From JBNKHG01 sp050290225 (GTDB lineage: Bacteria; Pseudomonadota; Gammaproteobacteria; Pseudomonadales; Cellvibrionaceae): a stretch of 64,000 nt of DNA. Location of the stretch: the NCBI GenBank assembly GCA_050290225.1, contig JBNKHG010000056.1:1-64000 (forward strand), written 5' to 3'. Below are positions 1-8,541 of the stretch, one piece after another. The first letter of the stretch is position 1. Each line of letters begins with the position of its first letter. The notes beneath the pieces are model-generated. The model searched no databases. It was given only the letters and a program-made list of their open reading frames with translations, and had not been told where the DNA came from. A program made the position numbers and the translations under genes.

Positions 1-163
1 TAAGCGGCAAGCGGCAAGCTGTAAGCGGCATGCAAACTTCACTGAAGACCAAATTACACAGCCCCGGGGGAAATACAAAACAGTTAAAAAAGCGTCATCA
101 GTGCTAGACCACTTGAGGCTTGCCGCTTGCCGCTTGCCGCTTACAGCTTGCCGCTTGCCGCTT
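1..163. repeat. 7-bp tandem repeats in opposed arrays
   Basis: Bases 1–33 are 7-bp units of the type (T/C)AAGC(G/T)G. Bases 118–163 carry the same unit in inverse orientation. About 85 unrelated bases lie between. The two arrays can pair into a long cruciform or hairpin. The structure sits just beyond the 3' end of the minus-strand gene at 176–523. The same repeat type recurs at 7623–7713 and 27324–27551, both between converging genes. Confidence 0.8.
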
Positions 164-175
164 ATAACTAATCAC

Positions 176-523
176 CTACTCCCAGAATTTCCACCACTTC
201 TTGCGCTTTTCACGGGATTGCTGTCCCTGCTCCGAACCCTTGCCCAGCTCTTTCTGCTCCTGCTCGGCCTTTTTCATCTTTTGCTTTTCCAGTCCGGATT
301 CTTCACCGGATTTTTCCTGCTTCATAGTCTTGGCTTTTTTCTCGAGATGCTCCTTCTCAGCCTTCGACTCGTGCTCCATTTCGCCTTTGGCTTCCATTGC
401 CGAGCGATGTTGCTCCATTTGTTCAGCGCCGGGTTTGCCCTTGCCCGTCCATTCGGGTTTTTCCGCCACTGCCGGCAGACTCACCACTCCAACTACAGCG
501 ACAGCCAAAATTGTCGTTTTCAT
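176..523 (-). CDS. small exported Lys/Glu-rich protein
   Basis: A 115-residue protein. The N-terminus (MKTTILAVAVVGVVSLPAVA) is a clear Sec signal peptide with an AVA cleavage site. The mature part is almost entirely charged (Lys, Glu, Gln, Met), probably helical or disordered, and ends in Trp-rich KKWWKFWE. The start is supported by AAGGAG upstream of the ATG. No enzyme motif is visible and I cannot assign a function. A periplasmic accessory protein is possible. The gene stands alone and ends against the heptamer repeat array. Confidence 0.75.
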   Translation of the reverse strand: MKTTILAVAVVGVVSLPAVAEKPEWTGKGKPGAEQMEQHRSAMEAKGEMEHESKAEKEHLEKKAKTMKQEKSGEESGLEKQKMKKAEQEQKELGKGSEQGQQSREKRKKWWKFWE

Positions 524-657
524 AATCCATAATCTCCTTGATGGGTATCTTTAGCGGGCTTTACCAAGCCTCGTCTGCATCATGATCATAGCAACAAAAA
601 ACCGATACCACTAAGGTAAAGATCGGGATGCCGCGCACAAACCGGGCACAACCCTGT

Positions 658-1638
658 TCAGGCATCGGCTTTTTTCAACACACACAGGAAAAAGCCTTCC
701 ATTGTATCCGACGGCAATATCCGCACAGCGTTGACCAATTGCGGATCAAACGCTTTCTTTCCCCAAGCCGCCAAACCCGGCTGGTAGTTATCGAAAGGCA
801 ATTCAATGGATAGCACCTGCAACTGCCCTGCCATTCTCTTTAGTTCCCGATCCACCACCACTTCGTTTTCTTCCGGAGAATAGGAACAGGTGCTATAGAC
901 CATCACACCACCGGGCTTTAACGCCATCAGCGCCGAGCGCAGCAGTTTTTTCTGCTTGCGCTGCATTTCCTTGACCTTTTTCTCGCTCCAGTATTTGTAG
1001 CTCTGCGGATCTTCGGTATTAAAACGGGACTCTGATGAACAGGGCGCATCCAGCAGGACCCGGTCAAATCGTTCGGGCACTTTATAACCAACTTCCCGGC
1101 CATCCTTGAGATAACACTGCACCAACTCTCCAGCACCGTGCACCTCGACATTGTTTTTGAGCCTGAAAAAGCGCGACTTTACAGCTTCCACCGCAGCCAG
1201 GCGGCCGCGGTTATCCATCGCTGCTGCCAACACCAGTGTCTTGCCACCCGGGGCCGCCGCCAGGTCCAGGATTTCCTCCCCCGGTTGAGCGTCGAGCGCC
1301 TGGGCTGCAAAAATACTCGACAGGTTTTGAATATAAATACGGCCTTCGACAAAGGCGGCGCTATTGGTCAACAGGCTGCGTTGCGCATCCGCAATCACAA
1401 AGCTGTCTTTACGCCAGGGAACCGCTTCGGTGGCAATACCCTGGCTTGTCAACTCCTGCAAAACCGGTCCGACCCCGGCTTTGAGGCGGTTGACACGAAA
1501 GCAGGTGGGCACCGGGCGTTGAAAGCCCTCCAGGGTCGAATCCCACTGATCGGCGGGCACAATAGCTCGCAGGCGACTTAAAAAAGCAGGCGGCAGTTTG
1601 GACAGTTCGGGATTTATAGACGGTTGATCGGAGAACAT
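658..1638 (-). CDS. RsmB/NOP-family RNA (cytosine-5) methyltransferase
   Basis: A 326-residue SAM-dependent methyltransferase of the RsmB/RsmF/Nop2 family, which forms m5C in rRNA or tRNA. The SAM-binding motif DLAAAPGGKT is at about 125–134. The two family cysteines are in DAPCSS (Cys200) and YSTCSYSPEENE (Cys251); Cys251 is the expected nucleophile and Cys200 the residue that helps release product. It lacks the C-terminal PUA-like extension of E. coli RsmF, so it is a short form and the exact target base is not predictable. It starts 16 bases after the response-regulator gene and is probably cotranscribed with it. Confidence 0.9.
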   Translation of the reverse strand: MFSDQPSINPELSKLPPAFLSRLRAIVPADQWDSTLEGFQRPVPTCFRVNRLKAGVGPVLQELTSQGIATEAVPWRKDSFVIADAQRSLLTNSAAFVEGRIYIQNLSSIFAAQALDAQPGEEILDLAAAPGGKTLVLAAAMDNRGRLAAVEAVKSRFFRLKNNVEVHGAGELVQCYLKDGREVGYKVPERFDRVLLDAPCSSESRFNTEDPQSYKYWSEKKVKEMQRKQKKLLRSALMALKPGGVMVYSTCSYSPEENEVVVDRELKRMAGQLQVLSIELPFDNYQPGLAAWGKKAFDPQLVNAVRILPSDTMEGFFLCVLKKADA

Positions 1639-1653
1639 AGGTAAGGAACAGAA

Positions 1654-2019
1654 TCAGATCAACCCGTAAGTTTGCAGCACATCGTTCAGCTTGTTCCTGT
1701 TGATCGGCTTCTTGATAAAGTCCATCGCCCCCAGTTTCAGCACCCGATCCCGAGCTTCTGGCTGGATGTCGCCTGAGATCACAATAATGATACTCTTGTG
1801 GCCTTCCGTCCTAACCGCATCCAGTACCTGGTAGCCATCCATCTCCGGCATGGTCAAATCCAGGAACACCATTTCACCCTTCCCTGCGCGAATTGCTTCT
1901 ATCCCCTCAATGCCGTTGGTCGCATAGGAGATGTCCACATCCCAGCCCTCCGGCAGTGAACGGGTCACCTGCTTACGGGCCATTTTGGAGTCATCGCAAA
2001 TCAGCAGAGGAATGCCCAT
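1654..2019 (-). CDS. single-domain CheY-like response regulator
   Basis: A 121-residue receiver domain with no output domain. The acidic pair is in LLICDDSKMARK, the phosphorylated Asp in VFLDLTMPEMDG, the Thr/Ser switch in VISGD, and the conserved Lys in IKKPI. ATG at 2019 is chosen because AAAGGAA lies 12 bases upstream; the longer reading needs a TTG touching that site. No kinase is nearby, so its partner is unknown. It probably forms an operon with the RNA methyltransferase, with no obvious functional link. Confidence 0.88.
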   Translation of the reverse strand: MGIPLLICDDSKMARKQVTRSLPEGWDVDISYATNGIEGIEAIRAGKGEMVFLDLTMPEMDGYQVLDAVRTEGHKSIIIVISGDIQPEARDRVLKLGAMDFIKKPINRNKLNDVLQTYGLI

Positions 2020-2128
2020 GAATGCAGCCAATTCCTTTATCGTTGAACGTGAGAGCGGGCAGTGTAACCAATTACGTCAACCATTTGAACGCGGTGTTCT
2101 GGAGCAGGCAGCTTTCAGGCCTTTGGCC

Positions 2129-2243
2129 TGGTGTTCTTTCAATTCGATAATGACGCATTAACTCTGCGAACCGAGGGCGATGTCAGGCCGGATCGAAGCC
2201 TACTTACCTATATCCGACAAGATCACATTGAAGGCGTACTAGT
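2129..2243. repeat. inverted-repeat element, copy A
   Basis: About 115 bp sharing a core (GATGTCAGGCCGGATCGAA at about 2179–2197) with copies at 40139–40254 and 46818–46944. The right end is a terminal repeat ending in ACTAGT at 2238–2243. The left end (about 2131–2150) is the diverged inverse. Just beyond ACTAGT a second outward-facing terminus (2238–2263) begins, giving a near-perfect 44-bp palindrome centred on ACTAGT. No coding capacity, so it is MITE-like. Confidence 0.75.
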
Positions 2244-2748
2244 ACTCGTTCAAGGTGATATTGCCCCGTCTCAATTCCGCCAGTGCCCTATTGATCCCTT
2301 CGAGCGTTTGCGGGCCCAACAGAATACGCGCCACACGCCCCTGGCGGTCGAGAATATAGGTGGTGGGCAGCACCCGGGGTCGTTCAAAACCCAGGCGCGG
2401 GGCAGGATCCGAAGCAAAGACATCGAAAGCGATCTGCATGTGCGCGATCTGCTTGAGCAGGGCCTGCCCTTCGACACCATCGTAATTCGCGCCCAGCACC
2501 CGCAGATCGGGATCGCCCTGTCGCGTCAGTCGATTGAATTCGGGAATTTCTGTCACGCAGGGTTTACACCACTCGGCCCAGTAATTGATCAACACCCACT
2601 TCCCCCGCAACTCATTACGATCGAGCGTTTTTCCGGACGCCAGATCCATGGTATCCGCCCCCGGCACACAGCCGCCAACCAAGCCCAGCAGCGAACACAG
2701 CACCAACCCCTTCAAAGCCCCCTTCAAAGCCCCCTTCAACAGATACAC
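2239..2748 (-). CDS. TlpA/ResA-like thioredoxin-fold lipoprotein
   Basis: A 169-residue redox protein probably tethered to a membrane. GTG at 2748 is chosen because GGGAGGGGG lies just upstream, and a lipobox (LVGGC, Cys27) then follows correctly. The thioredoxin motif WAEWCKPC gives Cys61 and Cys64, and PTTYILD supplies the cis-Pro region. Expected role: thiol–disulfide exchange outside the cytoplasm. The signal peptide has a 12-bp in-frame duplication encoding KGALKGALKGL. The gene starts 2 bases after yihY ends and is coupled to it. Its last codons (NITLNEY, then TAG) lie inside the end of the inverted-repeat element, so the C-terminus was probably rewritten by insertion. Confidence 0.85.
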   Translation of the reverse strand: MYLLKGALKGALKGLVLCSLLGLVGGCVPGADTMDLASGKTLDRNELRGKWVLINYWAEWCKPCVTEIPEFNRLTRQGDPDLRVLGANYDGVEGQALLKQIAHMQIAFDVFASDPAPRLGFERPRVLPTTYILDRQGRVARILLGPQTLEGINRALAELRRGNITLNEY

Positions 2749-2749
2749 C

Positions 2750-4042
2750 CTAACCCCCTCCCGGCGTATCCGTGGCCTGACGTTCGCCCAGGTGTCCGTC
2801 GATGTCCGCCACCGACGCCAATTCGCTTTTAACCTGGGGGTCAAACAGGTCACTGATCCGCACGTCCAAGGTGTCTCCGGCGCATTGTTCAATCGCCCGC
2901 AAACGTCCGATGACAGTCGGCAACCACGTCTGCGTTGTTCCGCTACCCACGCCCTCCGGTAACGGCGGGTACACTTCCAACAGCTGCGCCAGATCCAGCA
3001 GAGTCAGGCGATGCAAATCTCGACTGAGCACAAAATCGCCCTTTTGGGTTGCCGCTATAACCTTGTGCTGCAACAGCCTGTCGAAGATCCGAGCCCGCTG
3101 TTCGGCCTTGAGGGCAAGCCCCGCCAACTGCGCGCTACCCACCCCATCGCCACTGGCCTGGCACTGTTGAAACGGCCATAAAAGTATCAGCGCCGCCACC
3201 AGATCCGGGTAGTCGTTAGCCACGTCCTCCCCCCGGTATGACGACAGTGCACGCACCAGCACGGCTCCGCAAAGCACAATCATCCACAGAATATAGATCC
3301 ATAACAAAAACAGGGGAGCGAAGGCAAAGGCACCGTAGATGGCACTAAAACTGGTATGACTGACAATAAAACCGAACAGGTCTTTAAAAAGCTCAAAACA
3401 AACGGCTGTAACCAAACCGCCTATCAAGGCATCTCTGAGCGGGACCCGACAATTGGGCACCGCGGCGAACAACAGGGTGAACGCTGCCCCGCTCAATACC
3501 CAGGGGAAAAACACCAGTAACCCGGGCACCAGTCCCAGGTTGTCATACTCGCTGACCAAAAATCTCAGCGACAGGAGGTAAGTACTCATGACCAGCCCCA
3601 GCCCCAGCAATAACGGACCCAGACTGAGGACCGCCCAGTAGAGCAAAAAACCTGACATACCCTTGCGACCCTCTGTCAGCCCCCAAATAGTGTTAAAGCC
3701 GCGCTCAATATTCTTGAGCATAAAGTAAGCGGTCACTACCAATATGGCGATACCGACAGCAGACAGCTCTCGGGCCTGGGTTGAAAATTTGCTCAGGTAC
3801 TGCTGCACCTCCTGTCCGGTATCCGGCACAAAGTGCGAAAAGATAAACGCCTGCAACTGCTCGCCCAGCCCCTGGAACGCGGGAATGACCGAGAACATGG
3901 AATAGGTCACCGTCATTAGGGGAACGATGGCAAAAAGGGTCATATAGGTCAGTGCCGCAGCGCTCTGCTGACATCGCTTGTGCTGGAACTGCTCGACGGC
4001 GTAGCCCAAAAAGTGCTGAAGTTGCGTGAGCTTCTCAATCAT
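2750..4042 (-). CDS. yihY: YihY/BrkB family inner-membrane protein
   Basis: A 430-residue polytopic membrane protein of the YihY (formerly RNase BN) family. About six hydrophobic segments lie within the first 280 residues, and the family signature AALTYMTLFAIVPLM is near residue 30. A soluble C-terminal tail of about 150 residues resembles the winged-helix-like tail of YihY proteins. Function in this family is not settled; the ribonuclease name is historical. It is translated just ahead of the TlpA-like gene. The order yihY–arsC–wrbA–DUF2069 matches what I recall from Pseudomonas. Confidence 0.88.
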   Translation of the reverse strand: MIEKLTQLQHFLGYAVEQFQHKRCQQSAAALTYMTLFAIVPLMTVTYSMFSVIPAFQGLGEQLQAFIFSHFVPDTGQEVQQYLSKFSTQARELSAVGIAILVVTAYFMLKNIERGFNTIWGLTEGRKGMSGFLLYWAVLSLGPLLLGLGLVMSTYLLSLRFLVSEYDNLGLVPGLLVFFPWVLSGAAFTLLFAAVPNCRVPLRDALIGGLVTAVCFELFKDLFGFIVSHTSFSAIYGAFAFAPLFLLWIYILWMIVLCGAVLVRALSSYRGEDVANDYPDLVAALILLWPFQQCQASGDGVGSAQLAGLALKAEQRARIFDRLLQHKVIAATQKGDFVLSRDLHRLTLLDLAQLLEVYPPLPEGVGSGTTQTWLPTVIGRLRAIEQCAGDTLDVRISDLFDPQVKSELASVADIDGHLGERQATDTPGGG

Positions 4043-4316
4043 AAAAACGTCCTGGTCCTTGAATCTGGCGGTCCTGTCCCATGGTATATACCAAGCTCCT
4101 GGCCCAGCGCAAATACCGGGGCAACAGAACCAATAACCTTGGGCGAGCGGGGCTTATCTGTTTACAATAAGCGCCATCGGATAAGTTATACCAATTACAG
4201 GCGACAAACCAATTATCTCCACCGCTTTCAACGGCCCTGCGGCCGGCGACGGTCGTGGAGCAATCTGCATGTTACTTGCCAGAACCCGACAATTACCAGA
4301 GACAGGAAAGCCCACC

Positions 4317-4661
4317 ATGGTCACCATCTACCACAATCCCCGCTGTTCCAAATCCCGCCAGACCCTGGAGCTGTTGCAGAACAACGATATAGAGCCCGAG
4401 GTTGTGCTCTACCTGGAGACACCGCCCTCTGCCAATACCCTCAAGGAGCTGCTGGGCAAGTTGGGTATCAGCGCCCGTGACCTGCTGCGCAAAGGAGAAG
4501 ATGCCTACAAGGAAAACAACCTCAAGGACCCAAGCTTGTCCGAGGAGGCATTGATCGATGCCATGACCCGATTCCCGAAGTTGATTGAACGACCCATCGT
4601 CGTCAAGGGCGACAAAGCTGTACTGGGCCGCCCACCCGAAAATGTGCTGGAGCTGATCTAG
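4317..4661 (+). CDS. arsC: ArsC-family (Grx-type) arsenate reductase-like protein
   Basis: A 114-residue ArsC/YfgD family protein. The catalytic Cys is in HNPRCSKSR near the N-terminus. RFPKLIERPIVV holds an Arg typical of the YfgD branch. The ATG at 4317 follows GACAGGAAAG; the longer frame begins in non-homologous sequence. Glutathione/glutaredoxin-dependent arsenate reduction is the family reaction. Without an ars operon nearby the physiological role may be general thiol chemistry. It is followed 3 bases later by wrbA. Confidence 0.9.
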   Translation: MVTIYHNPRCSKSRQTLELLQNNDIEPEVVLYLETPPSANTLKELLGKLGISARDLLRKGEDAYKENNLKDPSLSEEALIDAMTRFPKLIERPIVVKGDKAVLGRPPENVLELI

Positions 4662-4664
4662 CCA

Positions 4665-5261
4665 ATGACCCCTTATGTTCTGATTCTTTACTACAGCCGC
4701 ACTGGCGCCACCCGCGACATGGCCCTGCAAATCGCCCGTGGAGTGGAACAGCAGGGCATGGAGGCTCGGCTGCGCACGGTACCGACGGTGTCTGCCACCA
4801 CAGAGGCCACCGAGCCGGAGATTCCCCCGGAAGGGGCCCTCTACTGCACGATCGACGACCTGAAAGACTGCAGTGCCCTGATCCTCGGCAGCCCCACCCG
4901 CTTTGGCAATATGGCGGCTCCGCTCAAGTATTTCCTGGACAACACCGGCGACCTCTGGCTCAACGGCAACCTGGTCAACAAACCGGCTGCGGTATTCACG
5001 TCCACCGGTAGCCTCCACGGCGGCCAGGAAAGCACCCTGCTGTCGATGATGATCCCGCTGTTTCACCAGGGTATGGTGTTGGCGGGTCTGCCCTACAGCG
5101 AACAGGCATTGTCGCGCACCCAAACCGGCGGCACCCCCTACGGCCCCTCTCACACAGCGGGCCTGGGCGAGCCCTCACCCCTGAGCGATGACGAGATCAA
5201 CCTCTGCCAGGCACTTGGCAAGCGCCTGGCAACGCTGGCGAAGCGGCTCGGTGACCATTGA
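4665..5261 (+). CDS. wrbA: WrbA-type NAD(P)H:quinone oxidoreductase, flavodoxin fold
   Basis: A 198-residue flavodoxin-like protein. The FMN phosphate loop is YYSRTGATRD near the N-terminus. GSPTRFGNMAAPLK and TGSLHGGQESTLLSM are the conserved isoalloxazine-contacting stretches of WrbA. Expected role: two-electron reduction of quinones, avoiding semiquinones. It is in an operon-like run with arsC (3-base gap) and the DUF2069 gene (25-base gap). Confidence 0.92.
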   Translation: MTPYVLILYYSRTGATRDMALQIARGVEQQGMEARLRTVPTVSATTEATEPEIPPEGALYCTIDDLKDCSALILGSPTRFGNMAAPLKYFLDNTGDLWLNGNLVNKPAAVFTSTGSLHGGQESTLLSMMIPLFHQGMVLAGLPYSEQALSRTQTGGTPYGPSHTAGLGEPSPLSDDEINLCQALGKRLATLAKRLGDH

Positions 5262-5286
5262 GCCCAAACGATATTAAGAGCAATCT

Positions 5287-5694
5287 ATGACTTCAACAGA
5301 ATCATCGGCAACAGAAAGCCTGCCCGGCAAATTGCGCTGGGCCTTGAGCCTGTGCCTGATCAGCTATACCGCCCTGCTGCTGTCGTTTATCGTCTATAAC
5401 CTGACCGACGACGACGGTTCTTTTAGCTTGTGGCTGGCGCAGTGCCTGCCGCTACTGATGTTTCTACCGGGAATCTTGCGAACATCCAGTGATCGCGGGT
5501 GGCGAACCTACAGTTGGCTATGCTTTGTGGTACTGGTCTATTTTACCCACGCGGTGGTGAACGTAATGTCGCCGCTGGTGAACTGGAAGGATATTGCACA
5601 GCTTGGGCTGTCCGTCTGCCTCTTTATCAGCGCTATGATGACCAGTCGCTGGCTGCAACGCCACCCGATTGCACAAGCGGATGCGGCGAACTGA
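5287..5694 (+). CDS. DUF2069 membrane protein
   Basis: A 135-residue inner-membrane protein with about four hydrophobic helices, matching the DUF2069 family that sits beside wrbA in many Gammaproteobacteria. Typical family features are LWLAQCLPLLMFLPGI and the loop before YSWLCFVVLVYFTHAV. The function is unknown. The tail is short and polar (HPIAQADAAN). It is probably cotranscribed with wrbA. Confidence 0.85.
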   Translation: MTSTESSATESLPGKLRWALSLCLISYTALLLSFIVYNLTDDDGSFSLWLAQCLPLLMFLPGILRTSSDRGWRTYSWLCFVVLVYFTHAVVNVMSPLVNWKDIAQLGLSVCLFISAMMTSRWLQRHPIAQADAAN

Positions 5695-5754
5695 CGTCCC
5701 GGGATCATGGACAAAATTGCACCAAGGGAACCCCGGAATAATAAGGATTAGAGT

Positions 5755-7620
5755 ATGAGCAAAGAAAAACCCTCCTCCTTGAGAAAACTGTTCAGCGGCT
5801 TGTGGGCGCTGATCACCTGGTTGCGAGTATCGCTGCTTAATTTGCTGTTTCTCGCCCTGCTGTTAGTAATTGTGCTGTCACTGTTGCCGGAAGAGGAGCA
5901 AAAACTCACCGGTAAAACCGCCCTGCGACTGTCCCCCAGCGGTTTTCTGGTGGACCAGCGCAGCTACGTGGACCCGTTGACCCAACTGCTTGAGCAAAGT
6001 CGCCCGGAAGAGATCGAAACCCTGGTCAGCGACCTGGTTAAGGCCATTAACGCCGCCGCTAAAGACGAACGCATCACCGCACTGGTCATGGAACTGGATC
6101 ATCTGGTCGGAGGCGGCATCAGTAAACTTGAGGAAATCGGCCAGGCGCTGGAGCGTTTTAAAGCCAGCGGCAAACCCGTAATCGCCATCGCCGATACCTA
6201 CAGCCAGGAGCAGTATTACCTGGCCAGCTACGCCGACGAAATCTATATCCACCCCATGGGCGCCGTGCTGCTCACAGGCTACGGCAGCTACCGTAACTAC
6301 TTCAAGGACGCCCTCGACAAGCTCGCCGTCAACTTCCATGTGTTTCGGGTTGGAGACTACAAGGACTTTGTCGAACCCTATACCCGCAACGATATGTCCC
6401 CAGCCTCACGCGAGCACAACAGCCAATGGTTGAACCAGCTTTGGAATGTCTATACCGATCGGGTCGAATCCCAGCGTCGGCTGCCAGCGGGCGCCATCAA
6501 TGACTATATCAATAACCTGGACACCAAATTGGTGAGCACCGGCGGCAACAGCGCCCAACTGGCCCTGGCCGCGGGGCTGGTGGACCAGCTCGCCAGCCAC
6601 CAGCAGATCCTTACCACACTGCAGCAACAGCTGGGACCGAACCGCAAGGGAGACAGCTATGCTGCACTCGACTACTGGGACTACCTGCCCCATGTGGAGA
6701 AGGAAAACGGCCACAACGGTGGCAAGATCGGACTGATCGTTGCCAAAGGCATGATCATCGACGGCCAGCAACCCGAGGGCACTATCGGAGGCGACACCCT
6801 GGCGCAGATACTGCGTGACGCCCGCAAGGACAAAGCACTCAAGGCTTTGGTGTTGCGGGTCGACAGCGGTGGCGGCAGCGCCTTCGCTTCGGAAATTATT
6901 CGCCAGGAGATCCAGGCGACCCGAGCATCAGGCTTGCCCGTGGTCATCTCCATGGGCAGTGTCGCCGCCAGCGGCGGCTACTGGATTGCCACTGCCGGAG
7001 ATGAGGTCTGGGCCACCCCCACCACGATTACCGGCTCCATAGGCGTGTTCGGCGCCTTTCCCACTTTCGAGCGCTCGCTGGCCAAGATGGGGGTCAACAC
7101 CGACGGTCTCGGCACCACTGAACTGGCCGGCGCCATGCGCCTGGATCGCCCCCTGTCCCCCCAGGCCGAACGGGTAATACAGCAGGGGGTGGAATTTGTC
7201 TACCAGCAGTTTTTAGCCCTGGTAGCGGAAGCCCGCAGCAGTTCAATCGGTGAAATTCACAAGGTCGCCCAGGGGCGGGTGTGGAGCGGTACTACCGCCA
7301 AGGATTTGGGACTGGTAGATGCCATCGGCAACCTCGAGGACGCTATCGCCTCGGCCGCCAAGCTCGCCGGGCTAGACAGCTACCATGTGCACACTATCCG
7401 CAAAAAGCTCACCCCCAAGGAACAACTGCTGCTGGAACTGGCCAGCGAGGCGGTCGAGTGGATGCCACAGTCGCTGTTTGAGAACTCGGTACTGGAGAAG
7501 CTGGCCCCGGCCACCCTGCGGAAGGCTCTGACCCCACTGGTGCAACCCTTTGCGCTGATGGACAAAATGAACGACCCGCGCGGGGTGTACACGCTATGTG
7601 AAGTGTGTATGGGGATTTGA
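5755..7620 (+). CDS. sppA: signal peptide peptidase SppA, 67K type
   Basis: A 621-residue long-form SppA anchored by one N-terminal transmembrane helix (about residues 20–45). It has two tandem peptidase S49 domains. The catalytic Lys is in FRVGDYKDFVEPYTR in the first domain and the Ser in MGSVAASGGYW in the second, as in the E. coli enzyme. It degrades cleaved signal peptides in the membrane. The start is supported by AAGGATTAGAGT before the ATG. Length is close to the E. coli protein (618). The gene ends at an opposed heptamer repeat facing hda. Confidence 0.95.
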   Translation: MSKEKPSSLRKLFSGLWALITWLRVSLLNLLFLALLLVIVLSLLPEEEQKLTGKTALRLSPSGFLVDQRSYVDPLTQLLEQSRPEEIETLVSDLVKAINAAAKDERITALVMELDHLVGGGISKLEEIGQALERFKASGKPVIAIADTYSQEQYYLASYADEIYIHPMGAVLLTGYGSYRNYFKDALDKLAVNFHVFRVGDYKDFVEPYTRNDMSPASREHNSQWLNQLWNVYTDRVESQRRLPAGAINDYINNLDTKLVSTGGNSAQLALAAGLVDQLASHQQILTTLQQQLGPNRKGDSYAALDYWDYLPHVEKENGHNGGKIGLIVAKGMIIDGQQPEGTIGGDTLAQILRDARKDKALKALVLRVDSGGGSAFASEIIRQEIQATRASGLPVVISMGSVAASGGYWIATAGDEVWATPTTITGSIGVFGAFPTFERSLAKMGVNTDGLGTTELAGAMRLDRPLSPQAERVIQQGVEFVYQQFLALVAEARSSSIGEIHKVAQGRVWSGTTAKDLGLVDAIGNLEDAIASAAKLAGLDSYHVHTIRKKLTPKEQLLLELASEAVEWMPQSLFENSVLEKLAPATLRKALTPLVQPFALMDKMNDPRGVYTLCEVCMGI

Positions 7621-7622
7621 TT

Positions 7623-7713
7623 TGAGCTGCAAGCTGCAAGCTACAAGCTACAAGCTGCAAGCTGCAAGCTGCAAGCAGTTTACTTGCCGCTTGTAGCTTG
7701 TAGCTTGCAGCTC
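7623..7713. repeat. opposed 7-bp tandem repeats between sppA and hda
   Basis: About eight units of the CAAGCTG type (7623–7677) are followed after five bases by four inverse units (7683–7710). The arrays pair into a stem of more than 20 bp. It lies between two converging genes and may end transcription from either side, although no U-run follows the stem on either strand. Confidence 0.85.
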
Positions 7714-7720
7714 AAAAAAA

Positions 7721-8437
7721 TCACAACCCCAACACCTGTTTGACAAAGGGAATTGTCAGTTTGCGCTGTTCAGCCAGTGAGGCGTCGTCGAGCCGGTTGA
7801 GGAAGCAGAACAGCTCATTGAGGTCCCGCGGCGCGCGGTGCAGAATAAATTGCGCCACTTCGTCGCTGAGTTCCAACCCGCGGGCCTTGGCCCTCAATTG
7901 CAGGGCTGCCTGCTTCTCGCTGTCGTCCAGCTCCTGCAACTGATAGGTCACGCCCCAGTTCAAGCGCGACTGCAAGTCCGGCAGGGCGATGGGCAGTTCG
8001 CGGGGGCCCTGGTGGGCGGAGATCAACAGCCGCCGGCCGTTGTCGCGCATACGGTTGAAAAAGCCAAACAGCGCCTGCTCCCAGCCCGGATTGCCGGCAA
8101 CCAGATCCAGACCATCAAGGCAGATTAAATCCAGGGCTTCCAGGCCATCAAGCAAATGCTCGGGAGCGAAGCCGATCAGATCCCGCAGAGGTAAATACTG
8201 TATCGATAACCCCAGGTCCTGGGCGCTGTGACAGGCTGCCTGTAGCAAGTGCGTCAGACCAGTACCGGGATCACCCCACACAAAGACCAGCGGCTCGCCA
8301 CCCGGCGCGAGTTGCGCCTGCAGACAGGCCACTACCTGGGCATTGCTGGAACCCGGGGCGACATAGTAATTTTCGAAGGTGGCGTCGTCGTTCAGGGAGA
8401 CGCCCAGCGAAAGCTGTTGCGGTGATGAACTATTCAT
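7721..8437 (-). CDS. hda: DnaA regulatory inactivator Hda
   Basis: A 238-residue AAA+ protein related to the DnaA ATPase domain. An N-terminal clamp-binding motif (QQLSLGV, about 7–13) lets it dock on the DNA polymerase beta clamp. The Walker A loop is GDPGTGLTH, altered from GxxGxGKT as in many Hda proteins of this group, and Walker B is LICLDGLD. It stimulates ATP hydrolysis by DnaA after initiation (RIDA). The gene lies beside the DUF2066 gene and opposite purMN, a common gammaproteobacterial order. Confidence 0.93.
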   Translation of the reverse strand: MNSSSPQQLSLGVSLNDDATFENYYVAPGSSNAQVVACLQAQLAPGGEPLVFVWGDPGTGLTHLLQAACHSAQDLGLSIQYLPLRDLIGFAPEHLLDGLEALDLICLDGLDLVAGNPGWEQALFGFFNRMRDNGRRLLISAHQGPRELPIALPDLQSRLNWGVTYQLQELDDSEKQAALQLRAKARGLELSDEVAQFILHRAPRDLNELFCFLNRLDDASLAEQRKLTIPFVKQVLGL

Positions 8438-8541
8438 AAAACACTATGGAGACAGTATCGCTTTGATTCAGCGGTTTCTACTGAACCTTGTTTCTGCTTA
8501 ACCTTGTTTCTGCTTGGCGTTCTGGTTAGCTGGCTTACTGG

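Noticed and set aside
4293..5153. 286-codon minus-strand frame across arsC and wrbA
   Set aside because: Spans two unrelated plus-strand genes and lacks a recognisable domain.
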